Under the pieces are notes generated by a model that was not told where the DNA came from, made no database searches, and saw nothing but the letters and a program-made list of their open reading frames with translations. The translations under genes were made by a program, and so were the position numbers. Below are positions 9,005 to 17,337 of a stretch of DNA of 64,000 nucleotides, in pieces. Source of the DNA: CAVZZG01 sp963779685. Lineage in GTDB: Bacteria > Actinomycetota > Thermoleophilia > Gaiellales > F1-60-MAGs149. Numbering within the stretch: the stretch's first letter is position 1; every line of letters starts with the position of its first letter. Where the stretch lies: assembly GCA_963779685.1 (NCBI GenBank), contig CAVZZG010000001.1, forward strand, positions 1,240,001 to 1,304,000, written 5' to 3'.

Positions 9005-9118
9005 GTGAAGGTTCGACCGAGCGTGAAGCCGATGTGCGACAAGTGCCGGATCATCAGGCGGGCCGGCACGGTGCTCGTCATCTGCTCGAATCCAAGACAC
9101 AAGCAGCGTCAGGGCTAG
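9005..9118 (+). CDS. rpmJ: 50S ribosomal protein L36
   Basis: A 37-residue L36 of the zinc-binding type: MKVRPSVKPMCDKCRIIRR, a further Cys in VICSN and a His in RHKQRQG complete the Cys3-His site. The GTG start is preceded by GGGGGATGCA. Followed by rpsM after 12 bases. Confidence 0.96.
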   Translation: MKVRPSVKPMCDKCRIIRRAGTVLVICSNPRHKQRQG

Positions 9119-9130
9119 GTAGGAGAAGCG

Positions 9131-9502
9131 TTGGCCCGTATTGCAGGCGTCAACCTCCCGCGCGAGAAGCGCACGGAGGTCGGCCTCACTTACATCTACG
9201 GCATCGGCCGATCGACCGCGCAGAAGGTATGCGCCGAGCTCGAGATCTCGATGGATACGAAGGTGCGCGACCTCACGGATGCCGAGGTTGCGCGGCTCCG
9301 TGCCTACATCGATGCGAATCTCGAGGTCGAGGGCGACCTTCGCCGCAAGCGGTCGGCCGACATCAAGCGTCTCATGGAGATCGGGTGCTACCGCGGGATC
9401 CGCCACCGCCGCGGCCTGCCGGTTCGCGGCCAGCGCACGCGGACCAACGCCCGCACACGCAAGGGTCCGAAGAAGACCGTCGGACGTCAGCGCAAGAAGT
9501 AA
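9131..9502 (+). CDS. rpsM: 30S ribosomal protein S13
   Basis: Head protein contacting P-site tRNA, 123 residues. TTG start gives MARIAGVNLPREKR; the GIGRSTAQKVCAEL helix-hairpin-helix and the C-terminal GLPVRGQRTRTNARTRKG signature are present. Preceded by GTAGGAGAAGCG, a clear ribosome-binding site. Confidence 0.97.
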   Translation: MARIAGVNLPREKRTEVGLTYIYGIGRSTAQKVCAELEISMDTKVRDLTDAEVARLRAYIDANLEVEGDLRRKRSADIKRLMEIGCYRGIRHRRGLPVRGQRTRTNARTRKGPKKTVGRQRKK

Positions 9503-9526
9503 CCAGGAAAGGACTGAAGCCACTTC

Positions 9527-9934
9527 ATGGCTCCCCCGCGCAGACCCGGCGGCACTCGTGGCCGCACGCGCCGCAAGGTACGCAAGAACGTCGCCGTCGG
9601 CCAGGCACATATCAAGACGTCGTTCAACAATACGCACGTCGCCATCACCGACCGCGAAGGGAACGTCATCGCGTGGAAGAGCGCCGGCGCGGCGGGCTTC
9701 AAGGGCTCGCGCAAGTCGACGCCGTTCGCGGCGCAGGTGACGGCCGACCTTGCCGCCCGTGAGGGCATGGAGCACGGGCTTCAGAAAGTGGAGGTGTTCG
9801 TCAAGGGACCGGGATCCGGGCGCGAGACGGCGATTCGCTCGCTGCAGGCAGCCGGACTCGAGATCCTGAGCGTCAAGGACGTCACTCCCCAGGCCCACAA
9901 CGGTTGCCGACCGCGCAAGCGGCGTCGCGTCTAG
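9527..9934 (+). CDS. rpsK: 30S ribosomal protein S11
   Basis: Platform protein, 135 residues, with AHIKTSFNNTHVAITD and the signature VKGPGSGRETAIRSLQAAGLE followed by DVTPQAHNGCRPRKRRRV. The start is preceded by AGGAAAGGACTGAAGCC. Confidence 0.97.
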   Translation: MAPPRRPGGTRGRTRRKVRKNVAVGQAHIKTSFNNTHVAITDREGNVIAWKSAGAAGFKGSRKSTPFAAQVTADLAAREGMEHGLQKVEVFVKGPGSGRETAIRSLQAAGLEILSVKDVTPQAHNGCRPRKRRRV

Positions 9935-9949
9935 CCCCGAAAGGCTTTC

Positions 9950-10570
9950 ATGGCTCGCTCCATCGATCCCAAGTGCAAGAAGTGCCGCCGCGAGGGCATG
10001 AAGCTCTTCCTGAAGGGAGAGCGGTGCCTGACGGAGAAGTGCGCCATCGAGCGGCGCGCGTATCCGCCTGGTCAGCACGGGCGCGGCCGCATCAAGCAGT
10101 CGGAGTACCTCACCCAGTTGCGCGAGAAGCAGAAGGCGAAGCGGTACTACGGCGTGCTCGAGCGCCAGTTCCGCAACTACTACGAGAAGGCCTCCCGCAA
10201 GTCGGGGGTCACGGGTGAGAACCTGCTGCGGCAGCTCGAATGCCGGCTCGACAACATCGTCTACCGGCTCGGCTTCGCGGCCTCCAGGGCGCAGGCCCGC
10301 CAGCTCGTCCGGCACGGCCACTTCCACGTGAACGGCCGCCGGGTCAACATCCCCTCGTTCCAGGTGCGTCCCGACGACGTGCTCTCGGTCACGACCGGTA
10401 CGGCTGCCGAGGCCACGATCCGCGATGCCACCGACCTCACCGCCTCCGTGGCCAACTGGCTGCAGGCGGACCATGACAACCTCACCGGTAAGGTGCTCCG
10501 TTATCCGGATCGGGAAGAGATCGATACCCCGGTCCAGGAGCAGCTGATCGTCGAGCTCTACTCGAAATGA
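9950..10570 (+). CDS. rpsD: 30S ribosomal protein S4, Cys-containing form
   Basis: Assembly-initiating 16S-binding protein, 206 residues. The N-terminus carries four Cys (CKKC, then C and C about 15-20 residues on), the zinc-binding variant of S4. The S4 RNA-binding domain is clear: CRLDNIVYRLGFAASRAQARQLV then HGHFHVNGRRVNIPSF. Overlaps rpoA by four bases. Confidence 0.97.
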   Translation: MARSIDPKCKKCRREGMKLFLKGERCLTEKCAIERRAYPPGQHGRGRIKQSEYLTQLREKQKAKRYYGVLERQFRNYYEKASRKSGVTGENLLRQLECRLDNIVYRLGFAASRAQARQLVRHGHFHVNGRRVNIPSFQVRPDDVLSVTTGTAAEATIRDATDLTASVANWLQADHDNLTGKVLRYPDREEIDTPVQEQLIVELYSK

Positions 10571-11541
10571 TGAACACCATGCTCGACTTCCAGATCCCGT
10601 CGATCACCCACGAGGACGCCGACGAACACCGCGGAGTGTTCGTCGTCGAGCCTCTCGATCGCGGCTTCGGCTACACGTTCGGCAACTCGCTGCGGCGGGT
10701 GCTGCTGTCGTCCCTCGAGGGCTCGGCGGTCACCTCCGTGAAGATCGAGGGCGTGCAGCACGAATTCACCACCGTCCCGGGCGTCCGCGAGGACGTCACG
10801 GACATCATCTTGAACCTCCGCGGCCTGGTCTGCCGGCTCCACGGCGAGGCGCCCGAGCTCGAGGCCGACATCGCCAAGGAGGGGCCCGGTGTCGTCACCG
10901 CCGGCGACATCATCTCCTCGGCCGACCTCGAGATCCTGAATCCCGAACTCGTGCTCTGCCACCTTTCCGACGGCGCACGCTTCGAGATGACGCTGACGAT
11001 CGGCCGTGGCCGCGGGTACAACCCGGCCGAGGCCAACAAGGGGCCGGAGACGACGATCGGCGTGATCCCGGTCGACTCGAACTTCTCGCCCGTCCGCCGC
11101 GTCACCTACCACGTCGATTCTGCCCGCGTCGGTCAGCGCACCGACTTCGACCGGCTGTCGCTGGACGTCAAGACCAACGGCGCCGTCGATCCCAAGGCCG
11201 CGGTCACGCAGGCGGCAGAGATCCTGATGCGGCAGCTGGCGATCTTCACCTCGATCGATCCGGTTCAGGTGATCAAGGACGCGCAGACGGCCGCACCGGT
11301 CGCCGCCGAGGAGGATCGCCGCGACGACAAGGGCATGGCGAACATCCTGATCGAGGAGCTCGAGCTGGGCGTTCGTTCGTACAACTGCCTGAAGCGCGTC
11401 GGCATCGAGACCATCGGCGACCTCATCTCCAAGACCGAGCAGGAGCTGGCGGCGATTCCGAACTTCGGCAAGAAGTCGATCGAAGAGGTCAAGGAGACGC
11501 TCGCCGCGCACGGGCTCTACCTGCGGGGCGACGAACGGTGA
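10567..11541 (+). CDS. rpoA: DNA-directed RNA polymerase subunit alpha
   Basis: Assembles beta and beta' and contacts promoter DNA and activators. The N-terminal domain has EPLDRGFGYTFGNSLRRVLL (dimerisation); the C-terminal domain has the HhH region RVGIETIGDLISKTEQEL and IPNFGKKSIEEVKETL. 324 residues. The start could be ATG 10567, 10570 or 10579. Overlaps rplQ by four bases. Confidence 0.97.
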   Translation: MMNTMLDFQIPSITHEDADEHRGVFVVEPLDRGFGYTFGNSLRRVLLSSLEGSAVTSVKIEGVQHEFTTVPGVREDVTDIILNLRGLVCRLHGEAPELEADIAKEGPGVVTAGDIISSADLEILNPELVLCHLSDGARFEMTLTIGRGRGYNPAEANKGPETTIGVIPVDSNFSPVRRVTYHVDSARVGQRTDFDRLSLDVKTNGAVDPKAAVTQAAEILMRQLAIFTSIDPVQVIKDAQTAAPVAAEEDRRDDKGMANILIEELELGVRSYNCLKRVGIETIGDLISKTEQELAAIPNFGKKSIEEVKETLAAHGLYLRGDER

Positions 11542-11891
11542 GGCACCAGAGGAAGGGACGCAAGTTCGGCCGGAGTCCCGCGCACCGCAAGGCGATGTAC
11601 TCGAACCTGTGCGGCGCGCTGATCGAGCACGGGCGGATCAAGACGACCGTCGCGAAGGCGAAGGAGGTCCGTCCGATCGTCGAGCGGATGGTCACCCTCG
11701 GGAAGCGCGACGATCTCCACGCGAGGCGTCAGGCCGTCGCGTTCCTTCGCTCGAAGACCGTGATGCGGAAGCTGTTCGAGGACGTCGCGCCCCGCTTCAC
11801 CGAGCGGGAAGGCGGCTACACGCGCATCGTCAAGATCGGCCCGCGACCCTCAGATGCCGCCGAGATGGCGTACATCGAGTTCGTCGACTGA
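11538..11891 (+). CDS. rplQ: 50S ribosomal protein L17
   Basis: Large-subunit protein near the exit tunnel, 117 residues. GTG start gives MRHQRKGRKFGRSPAHRKAM; HGRIKTTVAKAKEVRP and the C-terminal RPSDAAEMAYIEFVD are typical. Last ribosomal gene of the cluster. Confidence 0.97.
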   Translation: MRHQRKGRKFGRSPAHRKAMYSNLCGALIEHGRIKTTVAKAKEVRPIVERMVTLGKRDDLHARRQAVAFLRSKTVMRKLFEDVAPRFTEREGGYTRIVKIGPRPSDAAEMAYIEFVD

Positions 11892-11916
11892 CCCGTTCCG
11901 CTACGGTTTCGCCGCG

Positions 11917-12354
11917 ATGGGGGAGGTGCGTAACGACGTGTTCGCGTTCCCGATGCCCGATGGATGGATCGACCGCACGGTCGTGACCATCGCCGGCCCG
12001 GGCGATGACGGCTATGCGCCGAACATCATCGTGACCCGTGAGCGCCTCTGCGACAACATGGGCCTGGGTGCGTTCAGCTCCGGCTGGGTGAGCCGGCTCG
12101 CGGAGGAGGTGCCGGTCACGGAGGTGCGGCCCGTGGAGCACGTGGACGTCGCCGGTCACCGCGCGCACGTACGCGTCGTCGGATGGGCCGCGGTGGGGCT
12201 GCGTCTCCGGCAGATCGCCGCGCTGGTGGTCGTCGGCGAGGAGGGCTGGGCGATCGTGGGGACCGCGACGGAGTGGCAGTTCGAGGAGCTCGAGCGGCAG
12301 TTCCGGGGCGTCCTCGATCGGTTCGAGATCGCCGGCGAGGTCGTGCCGGCATGA
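11917..12354 (+). CDS. DcrB/DUF1795-like protein
   Basis: A 145-residue soluble protein. The pattern FPMPDGWIDRTVVTI, then NIIVTRERL, a central helix and a C-terminal FRGVLDRFEI resembles the DUF1795/DcrB fold, known from the C-terminal parts of lipoproteins and from Eag chaperones of type VI secretion. No VgrG or other secretion gene is nearby, so the role is unknown. It overlaps the following TPR gene by four bases, suggesting a joint function. Start ATG 11917 is inferred. Confidence 0.6.
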   Translation: MGEVRNDVFAFPMPDGWIDRTVVTIAGPGDDGYAPNIIVTRERLCDNMGLGAFSSGWVSRLAEEVPVTEVRPVEHVDVAGHRAHVRVVGWAAVGLRLRQIAALVVVGEEGWAIVGTATEWQFEELERQFRGVLDRFEIAGEVVPA

Positions 12355-13118
12355 CCGAGCCCGAGAGGCAGGCCGCCCGCCTGTTCCAGCAGATCGGGGC
12401 GGCCGCCGCCGAGAGCGACCCGGTCGACGCCGAGCGCAGCTACCGGCGTTCGCTGCAGTTCGACCCCGACGTCGCCGGCGCCCACGCCGCGCTCGCCGAG
12501 GTCCTGTTCCGGCTGCACCGGTACAGCGAGGCGGAACGCCACCTCGTCGCGGCCCTGGAGATCGACCCCGACCAGGCGGAGGCCAATCGTCTCCAGGCCG
12601 AGTACCTGGTCGCCGACGGCCGGGTGCCGGAGGCGATCCAGCGGTTCGTCGCCTCCATGGCCAACGGCGCCAACGCCTGCGTGCGCTCCGCCTTCGGCGA
12701 CCTCCTGGCGCGGCTCGGCCTCCGCCGGGACGCCGAGGCCCAGTACCGGCACGCGGCCATCAGCGGCGTGCCGGAGGCTCATGCGAACCTCGCCCTGCTC
12801 CTCGCCGACGAGGGCCGCCTCGAGGAGGCGCTGCTCGAGCTCGATCGCGCGCTCGCCCTCGATCCCGACCTGGTGGAGGCTCGCCTGAACCGCGCCAACG
12901 TGCTCGTCGAGCTCGGGCGGATCAACGAGGCCGAACCGATCTTCACGGAGCTGGCCACGGTCGAGGACGTGGCGGGGGCGGCGCTGTGGGGCCTTGCAGC
13001 CGTCATGGTCCAACGTGGCGACGAGCGCGGTGCGATGGACGCGCGTCGCCGGGCCATCGTGGCCGAGCCCGACCTCGCGCGCCGCTGCCCGTCGGCCAGG
13101 CACGCCATTCCGGTCTGA
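12351..13118 (+). CDS. Tetratricopeptide-repeat protein
   Basis: 255 residues made of about six TPR units. The clearest are AERSYRRSLQFDPDVAGAHAA, EAERHLVAALEIDPDQAEANR and EALLELDRALALDPDLVEARL. TPRs mediate protein-protein contacts; no enzyme domain or membrane segment is seen. Stop-start overlaps with the genes on both sides (four bases upstream, one downstream) suggest one transcription unit with the DUF1795-like and DoxX genes. Confidence 0.85.
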   Translation: MTEPERQAARLFQQIGAAAAESDPVDAERSYRRSLQFDPDVAGAHAALAEVLFRLHRYSEAERHLVAALEIDPDQAEANRLQAEYLVADGRVPEAIQRFVASMANGANACVRSAFGDLLARLGLRRDAEAQYRHAAISGVPEAHANLALLLADEGRLEEALLELDRALALDPDLVEARLNRANVLVELGRINEAEPIFTELATVEDVAGAALWGLAAVMVQRGDERGAMDARRRAIVAEPDLARRCPSARHAIPV

Positions 13119-13498
13119 TGGGCCGGACGCTCCTGGCGCTCCTGCGCATCGGAGTCGGCGCCGGCTTCGTCGTCGCCGGGATCGGGAAGTTCATCCAGCG
13201 GGCCCATGAGGTGGATCTGTTCCGGCACTGGGGCATCCCGGCTCCCGGCACATCGGTGGCGGTGATCGGCGGTGTCGAGATCGTCTTCGGCCTGCTCCTC
13301 CTGACGGGCCTCGCGACCCGGCTGGCGGCGCTCGTCCTGATGTTCGACATGCTCGCCGCGCTGGCCACGGCCGGCCGCATCGATCACGGCTTCCACGTCG
13401 TCGCGCCGCCGCTGCTGGCGCTCGCGTGCCTCTTGCTCGCCGCCCGTGGGGGCGGCCGGTGGCAGCTGATCGATCAGCTCGATCCACGCCCTCAGTGA
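13118..13498 (+). CDS. DoxX family membrane protein
   Basis: 126 residues with four hydrophobic segments. The N-terminal LLRIGVGAGFVVAGIGKFI and the FRHWGIP and GGVEIVFGLLLLTG segments are typical of DoxX/SURF4-like small membrane proteins, often linked to redox stress or terminal oxidases. Nothing nearby specifies a substrate. Overlaps truA by four bases. Confidence 0.85.
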   Translation: MGRTLLALLRIGVGAGFVVAGIGKFIQRAHEVDLFRHWGIPAPGTSVAVIGGVEIVFGLLLLTGLATRLAALVLMFDMLAALATAGRIDHGFHVVAPPLLALACLLLAARGGGRWQLIDQLDPRPQ

Positions 13499-14277
13499 AC
13501 ATCAGGCTCGATCTCGCCTACGACGGAACCGACTTCTCCGGGTGGGCCCGCCAGCCGGGCATGCGCACCGTCGAGGGCGTGCTGGACGTCGCGCTCGCCC
13601 GCGCGTACGACGCGCACGGGCGCCTGCGCGTCGCGGGCCGGACCGACGCGGGCGTCCACGCGGTCGGCCAGGTCGCGAGCGTCGAGGTGGCCGGCGGTCC
13701 GCCGATCGCCGTCGCCGCGCGCGTCCTCAACGACCTGCTGCCACCGGACGTCGCCATCCACGGCGCGGCGGCGGCGCCGGCCGACTTCCATGCCCGCCAT
13801 TCGGCGCGCGCGCGCAGCTACGTCTACCGGACCGCCCGCCGGCGCACCGGGCTCGACGCACGGCGCGTGCTCCACCACCCCGGGCCCCTCGACCAGGACG
13901 CGCTCGACACCTGCGCCGCGCTCATCGTCGGCCGCCACGATTTCCGGGCGTTCACGCCCAGTGAGACCCAGCACGACGACTTCGTCCGCACGGTCCACCT
14001 GGCCGAGTGGCGCCATGTCGGGGCCGAGCGATGGTTCGTGATCACGGCCGACCGGCTGCTGCGCCACATGGTGCGGACGCTCGTCGGGACGATGCTCCAG
14101 ACTGCCGCGGGGCATCCACGGCCGGTGCCCTTCGCGACGCTGCTCGAGGGTGCTGCGCGCTCGGACGCCGGCGTCACGGCCCCGCCGTGGGCCCTCTACC
14201 TCACCGGCGTGCGCTTCGAGAGCGACCCGCCCGGCACGGAACTTGCGGGCATCGCGCGCCTGACGCCGCCGCCCTAG
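13495..14277 (+). CDS. truA: tRNA pseudouridine(38-40) synthase TruA
   Basis: Isomerises uridines 38-40 in the tRNA anticodon arm. LAYDGTDFSGWARQ starts the protein and the catalytic Asp is D51 in AGRTDAGVHA. Further on are ARSYVYR, HDFRAF and the C-terminal LLRHMVRTLVGTML. 260 residues, GTG start inside the DoxX stop. Often close to rplQ in bacteria. Its stop codon overlaps that of the convergent PilZ gene. Confidence 0.96.
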   Translation: MNIRLDLAYDGTDFSGWARQPGMRTVEGVLDVALARAYDAHGRLRVAGRTDAGVHAVGQVASVEVAGGPPIAVAARVLNDLLPPDVAIHGAAAAPADFHARHSARARSYVYRTARRRTGLDARRVLHHPGPLDQDALDTCAALIVGRHDFRAFTPSETQHDDFVRTVHLAEWRHVGAERWFVITADRLLRHMVRTLVGTMLQTAAGHPRPVPFATLLEGAARSDAGVTAPPWALYLTGVRFESDPPGTELAGIARLTPPP

Positions 14278-14936
14278 GCGGCGTCGGCCTCGGTCTCGGG
14301 TTCGGCCTTCGGCGCGGCGTCTCCCTCACGGCAGGCCGCGAGCACCTCGTCGATCGTCTCCAGCTGACGCTCGCTGGCCTCGAACTGGGCGGCGACGAGG
14401 AACCGCGGGTCGCGGTGCTCGAAGCGTGCGATCTTCGCCTGGATGTCGCGCCCGATCGCGTCGCCGCCGCGGTCGCGAAAGCCCACCGTCACCGCGGTGC
14501 CGGTCGGGAGCCGGCGCTCGGCGGTGAAGGCGAGGCCTGATCGGGAGATGTCGACGATGGTGCCGTTGATGCCCGGGTCGCTCATCCCGTCCGGCCGGAT
14601 GATCGGCTCGACCCGCACGAGGATGGTCGTGGCCGGCCTGATCCGCTCGGCCGACCGCCGCTCCACGGCGTCGGAGTCCACGATCTTCGCGAACACGACG
14701 CGCTTGCGGGCGGACGGGTAGACCCTGACAGCCGTCTCCCGGGCGCCGTTCTCATCGCCCCAGGTGAGCTTCAGCGAGGTGCCGTCGGAGACGGCCTCGG
14801 GGGTCGAGAGCCAGACCGCGCCCGCCGCGACGCTCGCGACCGACGCGACGATGACTCGGCCGTCTTCGCGTTCGGCTTCGACGCGCGATCCTTCCGGCGG
14901 TAGCACTGCGCTCATCGACCCAACGGTTATCGGCAC
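14274..14936 (-). CDS. PilZ-domain protein (candidate c-di-GMP receptor)
   Basis: 220 residues. An N-terminal beta-rich YcgR-N-like region (about 1-90) is followed by a PilZ domain with ERRSAERIRPA (the RxxxR motif) and NGTIVDISRSGLAFT (the DxSxxG motif), both of which bind c-di-GMP. The acidic C-terminal tail is low complexity. Similar two-domain proteins act as flagellar brakes; the flagellins in this window give some context, but the link is inference. A downstream ATG (MSAVLPPEG) is an alternative start. Confidence 0.85.
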   Translation of the reverse strand: MPITVGSMSAVLPPEGSRVEAEREDGRVIVASVASVAAGAVWLSTPEAVSDGTSLKLTWGDENGARETAVRVYPSARKRVVFAKIVDSDAVERRSAERIRPATTILVRVEPIIRPDGMSDPGINGTIVDISRSGLAFTAERRLPTGTAVTVGFRDRGGDAIGRDIQAKIARFEHRDPRFLVAAQFEASERQLETIDEVLAACREGDAAPKAEPETEADAA

Positions 14937-14947
14937 GTCGGTACGGC

Positions 14948-15427
14948 ATGCTTAGCGACGTGCCACGCGTTACATCGAAGGGTCAGGTGACGATCCCGGT
15001 CACCGTCCGCTATGCGCTCGGCATCTCGCCCGGCGACGATGTCGTGTTCGCCGTCAGGGATGGTGTCGGGACCTTCCGGCGCGCCGACGGAGTGCTCGGC
15101 CGCGAGGGGACATTGCCGCTCGAGCCCCGCACAGACGCCGATGCACTGGAGCGCATGCTCTGCAGCGGCGATGGCGATCTCCACGCCGCCCTCGTGGAGG
15201 CCCGTCGAACCCGCAACCCGCTGCGTCTGCAGGACGTGGTGGTGCTGGACCTGCTCCGGTACACGCTCCGCTGCGGGCTACCGCCCGAGCTCGTGGCGGA
15301 GTGCTTCCGGGACGTCGCGGCCGAGCGAGGGTTCCGCCTCGGTCACGCCCGTGCCGTCCGGGCCGCGGTCGACGCGGTCGCCGACGGCGTCGATCCCCTC
15401 GCCGCCTACACGGCCGCGAGGGGCTGA
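14948..15427 (+). CDS. AbrB/SpoVT-type DNA-binding protein
   Basis: 159 residues. The N-terminal RVTSKGQVTIPVTVRYALG and SPGDDVVFAV form the swapped-hairpin AbrB/MazE DNA-binding domain. The remaining ~110 residues are helical and not recognised. No toxin gene overlaps it, so an antitoxin role is not supported. A GTG at 14960 (VPRVTSKG) is another possible start. Divergent from the PilZ gene. Confidence 0.8.
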   Translation: MLSDVPRVTSKGQVTIPVTVRYALGISPGDDVVFAVRDGVGTFRRADGVLGREGTLPLEPRTDADALERMLCSGDGDLHAALVEARRTRNPLRLQDVVVLDLLRYTLRCGLPPELVAECFRDVAAERGFRLGHARAVRAAVDAVADGVDPLAAYTAARG

Positions 15428-15441
15428 GGCGTGGCGCCCGC

Positions 15442-16506
15442 CTAGAGCTCCCAGAAGACCATGGCGGCGATGAGGTAGATCGAGAGCATCTGGGCGCCCT
15501 CGATCCAGTTCGACGTGCCGTTGACCGCCACGAGTCCGGAGACGACCGCCGCAGCCGCCAGGACCGCGAGCTCGAGCGCGGTGAACTCGAGCGTCAGCGT
15601 GGTGTCGAAGAACAGGCTCGCGAAGACGACGATACCGCTCACGGCCAGCGCCACCTGGAGCGCCGAGTTGTACGAGATGGCCATCGCGAAGTCGAGGTGG
15701 CCGTTCCATGCGATCTTGAGAGCGGCCGCGTGCTCGGCCACGTTGCCGATGATCGGGATCACGATGAGGCCGATGAAGATGCGGCTCATGCCCGTCGAGG
15801 CGATCGTGGGCTCGATCGACTCGACCAGCGCCTCCGACAGGAGGCCCGTCCCCACCGCTGTCAGGCCGAGCACGATGAGTGATCCCTTCATCGTCCAGCG
15901 TGCGCCGTGGGGCGATACGTCGCCGCGCTCCTCCGGCGCCTGAAACGAGGCGAACAGGTAGGCGGCGTACACCGCGATCATGACCGCCGCGACCCCGACC
16001 GAGAGGTGCTGCTCCTCGACCGCCGAGGTGGAATGCGACGTGGCGAACAGGGACGGCAGGCCGAGCGCCGCGGTCGCGAGCACGAGCATCGTGGCGTTCA
16101 CGCCGACCACCTTCGCGTCGAACGCCATGCGTCCGTGGCGGATACCGGAGAGGAAGAGCGATCCGCCGAGGATGAAGAGCAGGTTGCCGAGCACCGAGCC
16201 GATGATCGAGGCCTTGGCGACGTCGACCAGTCCGGCGCGGACCGCGAGCACCGCGATGATGAGCTCGGCTGCGTTGCCGAAGGTGGCGTTCAGCAGGGCC
16301 GAGAGCCGAGGGCCGGCAGCCTCGCCGGCCTCTTCGGTGGCAATGCCGAGCATCCAGGCCAGGCCGGCCACGCCGAGCGCCGAGACGGCGAAGATCAGGG
16401 TCGCATTGGCGCCAGCAGCCCAGAGCGCGAAGCCGAGACCGGCGATGATCGCGACCAGCGGGAAGCCGATCCGCTCCGACCGTTCGAGGCTGGCGAGTGC
16501 GCGCAC
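15442..16506 (-). CDS. cax: Ca2+/H+ antiporter (CaCA family)
   Basis: Membrane exchanger, 354 residues with about ten or eleven hydrophobic segments. The two inverted alpha-repeats carry the ion-binding motifs: LLNATFGNAAELIIA near residue 90 and IIGNVAEHAAALKIA near 235, typical of CAX/ChaA exporters. The GTG start at 16506 gives MRALASLERSERIGF. It diverges from surE with a 57-base gap. Confidence 0.93.
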   Translation of the reverse strand: MRALASLERSERIGFPLVAIIAGLGFALWAAGANATLIFAVSALGVAGLAWMLGIATEEAGEAAGPRLSALLNATFGNAAELIIAVLAVRAGLVDVAKASIIGSVLGNLLFILGGSLFLSGIRHGRMAFDAKVVGVNATMLVLATAALGLPSLFATSHSTSAVEEQHLSVGVAAVMIAVYAAYLFASFQAPEERGDVSPHGARWTMKGSLIVLGLTAVGTGLLSEALVESIEPTIASTGMSRIFIGLIVIPIIGNVAEHAAALKIAWNGHLDFAMAISYNSALQVALAVSGIVVFASLFFDTTLTLEFTALELAVLAAAAVVSGLVAVNGTSNWIEGAQMLSIYLIAAMVFWEL

Positions 16507-16563
16507 CGGCCGACCATAGCCGATCGCCTTCCCGGGCCGGCGCGAACTATCCTGCCATCGGCC

Positions 16564-17337
16564 GTGCGCATCCTCCTCACCAACGACGACGGCATCGACT
16601 CCCCGGGTCTCCTGGCGCTCGCAGCGGCGATGGGTTCGTCCGCGGAGGTCATGGTGGTCGCTCCCATGGCGAACCAGAGCGCGGTGGCGAGGTCGATCAC
16701 GATCCGTCGCTCGCTCACGGTGCGGGCCGTGCAGGTGCCGGGCGCCACCGCGGCCTACGCGCTGTCCGGCACCCCCGTCGACTGCGTCCGCTTCGCCAGG
16801 CTCGGGCTCGCCGATCAGTTCGACCTCGTGGTGTCCGGGGCCAACCTCGGGCACAACCTCGGCGACGACGTGACCTACTCGGGTACGGTCGCCGCGGCGT
16901 TCGAGGCTGCACTGCTGGGCATTCCGTCGATCGCGGTGTCGCAGGGACCGGCGGGCGGGGGCACCGGTTTCGCCCACGACGGCACGTTCTCGTTCGAGGC
17001 CGGGGCGGCGTTCGTCACCGGCCTGGCTGCACGCGTCCACCAGCAAGGGCTCCCCGACGGCACGCTCTTGAACGTCAACGTGCCGCACGCCCCTCGCGGA
17101 GCGGTGATGACGACGCTCGGCCGGCGCATCTACGCGGATCAACTCGAGGTGCTCGAGGATCACGGCGAGGAGCGGGTGGTGCGGATCTACAGCGGGGTCG
17201 GTCACACGCACCGCGAGGAGCCCGGCTCCGACTTCGCCGCCGTGGAAGCCGGGCTGATCGCGGTGACGCCGCTGCACTTCGATCTGGGATCGGCGAACGA
17301 GCAGCTCAGGTCACTGCGCCTGGACGACCTGGCGTGA
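16564..17337 (+). CDS. surE: 5'/3'-nucleotidase SurE
   Basis: Metal-dependent phosphatase acting on nucleoside monophosphates. The N-terminal MRILLTNDDGIDSPG places the metal-binding D8-D9 pair; SGANLGHNLGDDVTYSGTVAAA and GIPSIAVS follow, all family hallmarks. 257 residues. TATCCT (16548-16553) lies 10 bases before the GTG, so the mRNA may be leaderless. Overlaps the next gene by four bases. Confidence 0.95.
   Translation: MRILLTNDDGIDSPGLLALAAAMGSSAEVMVVAPMANQSAVARSITIRRSLTVRAVQVPGATAAYALSGTPVDCVRFARLGLADQFDLVVSGANLGHNLGDDVTYSGTVAAAFEAALLGIPSIAVSQGPAGGGTGFAHDGTFSFEAGAAFVTGLAARVHQQGLPDGTLLNVNVPHAPRGAVMTTLGRRIYADQLEVLEDHGEERVVRIYSGVGHTHREEPGSDFAAVEAGLIAVTPLHFDLGSANEQLRSLRLDDLA

Noticed and set aside
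14948..15427. Toxin-antitoxin pair from the AbrB/MazE-like gene
   Set aside because: No small toxin gene overlaps or follows it; the next gene is a convergent Ca2+/H+ antiporter and the protein has a long extra domain.
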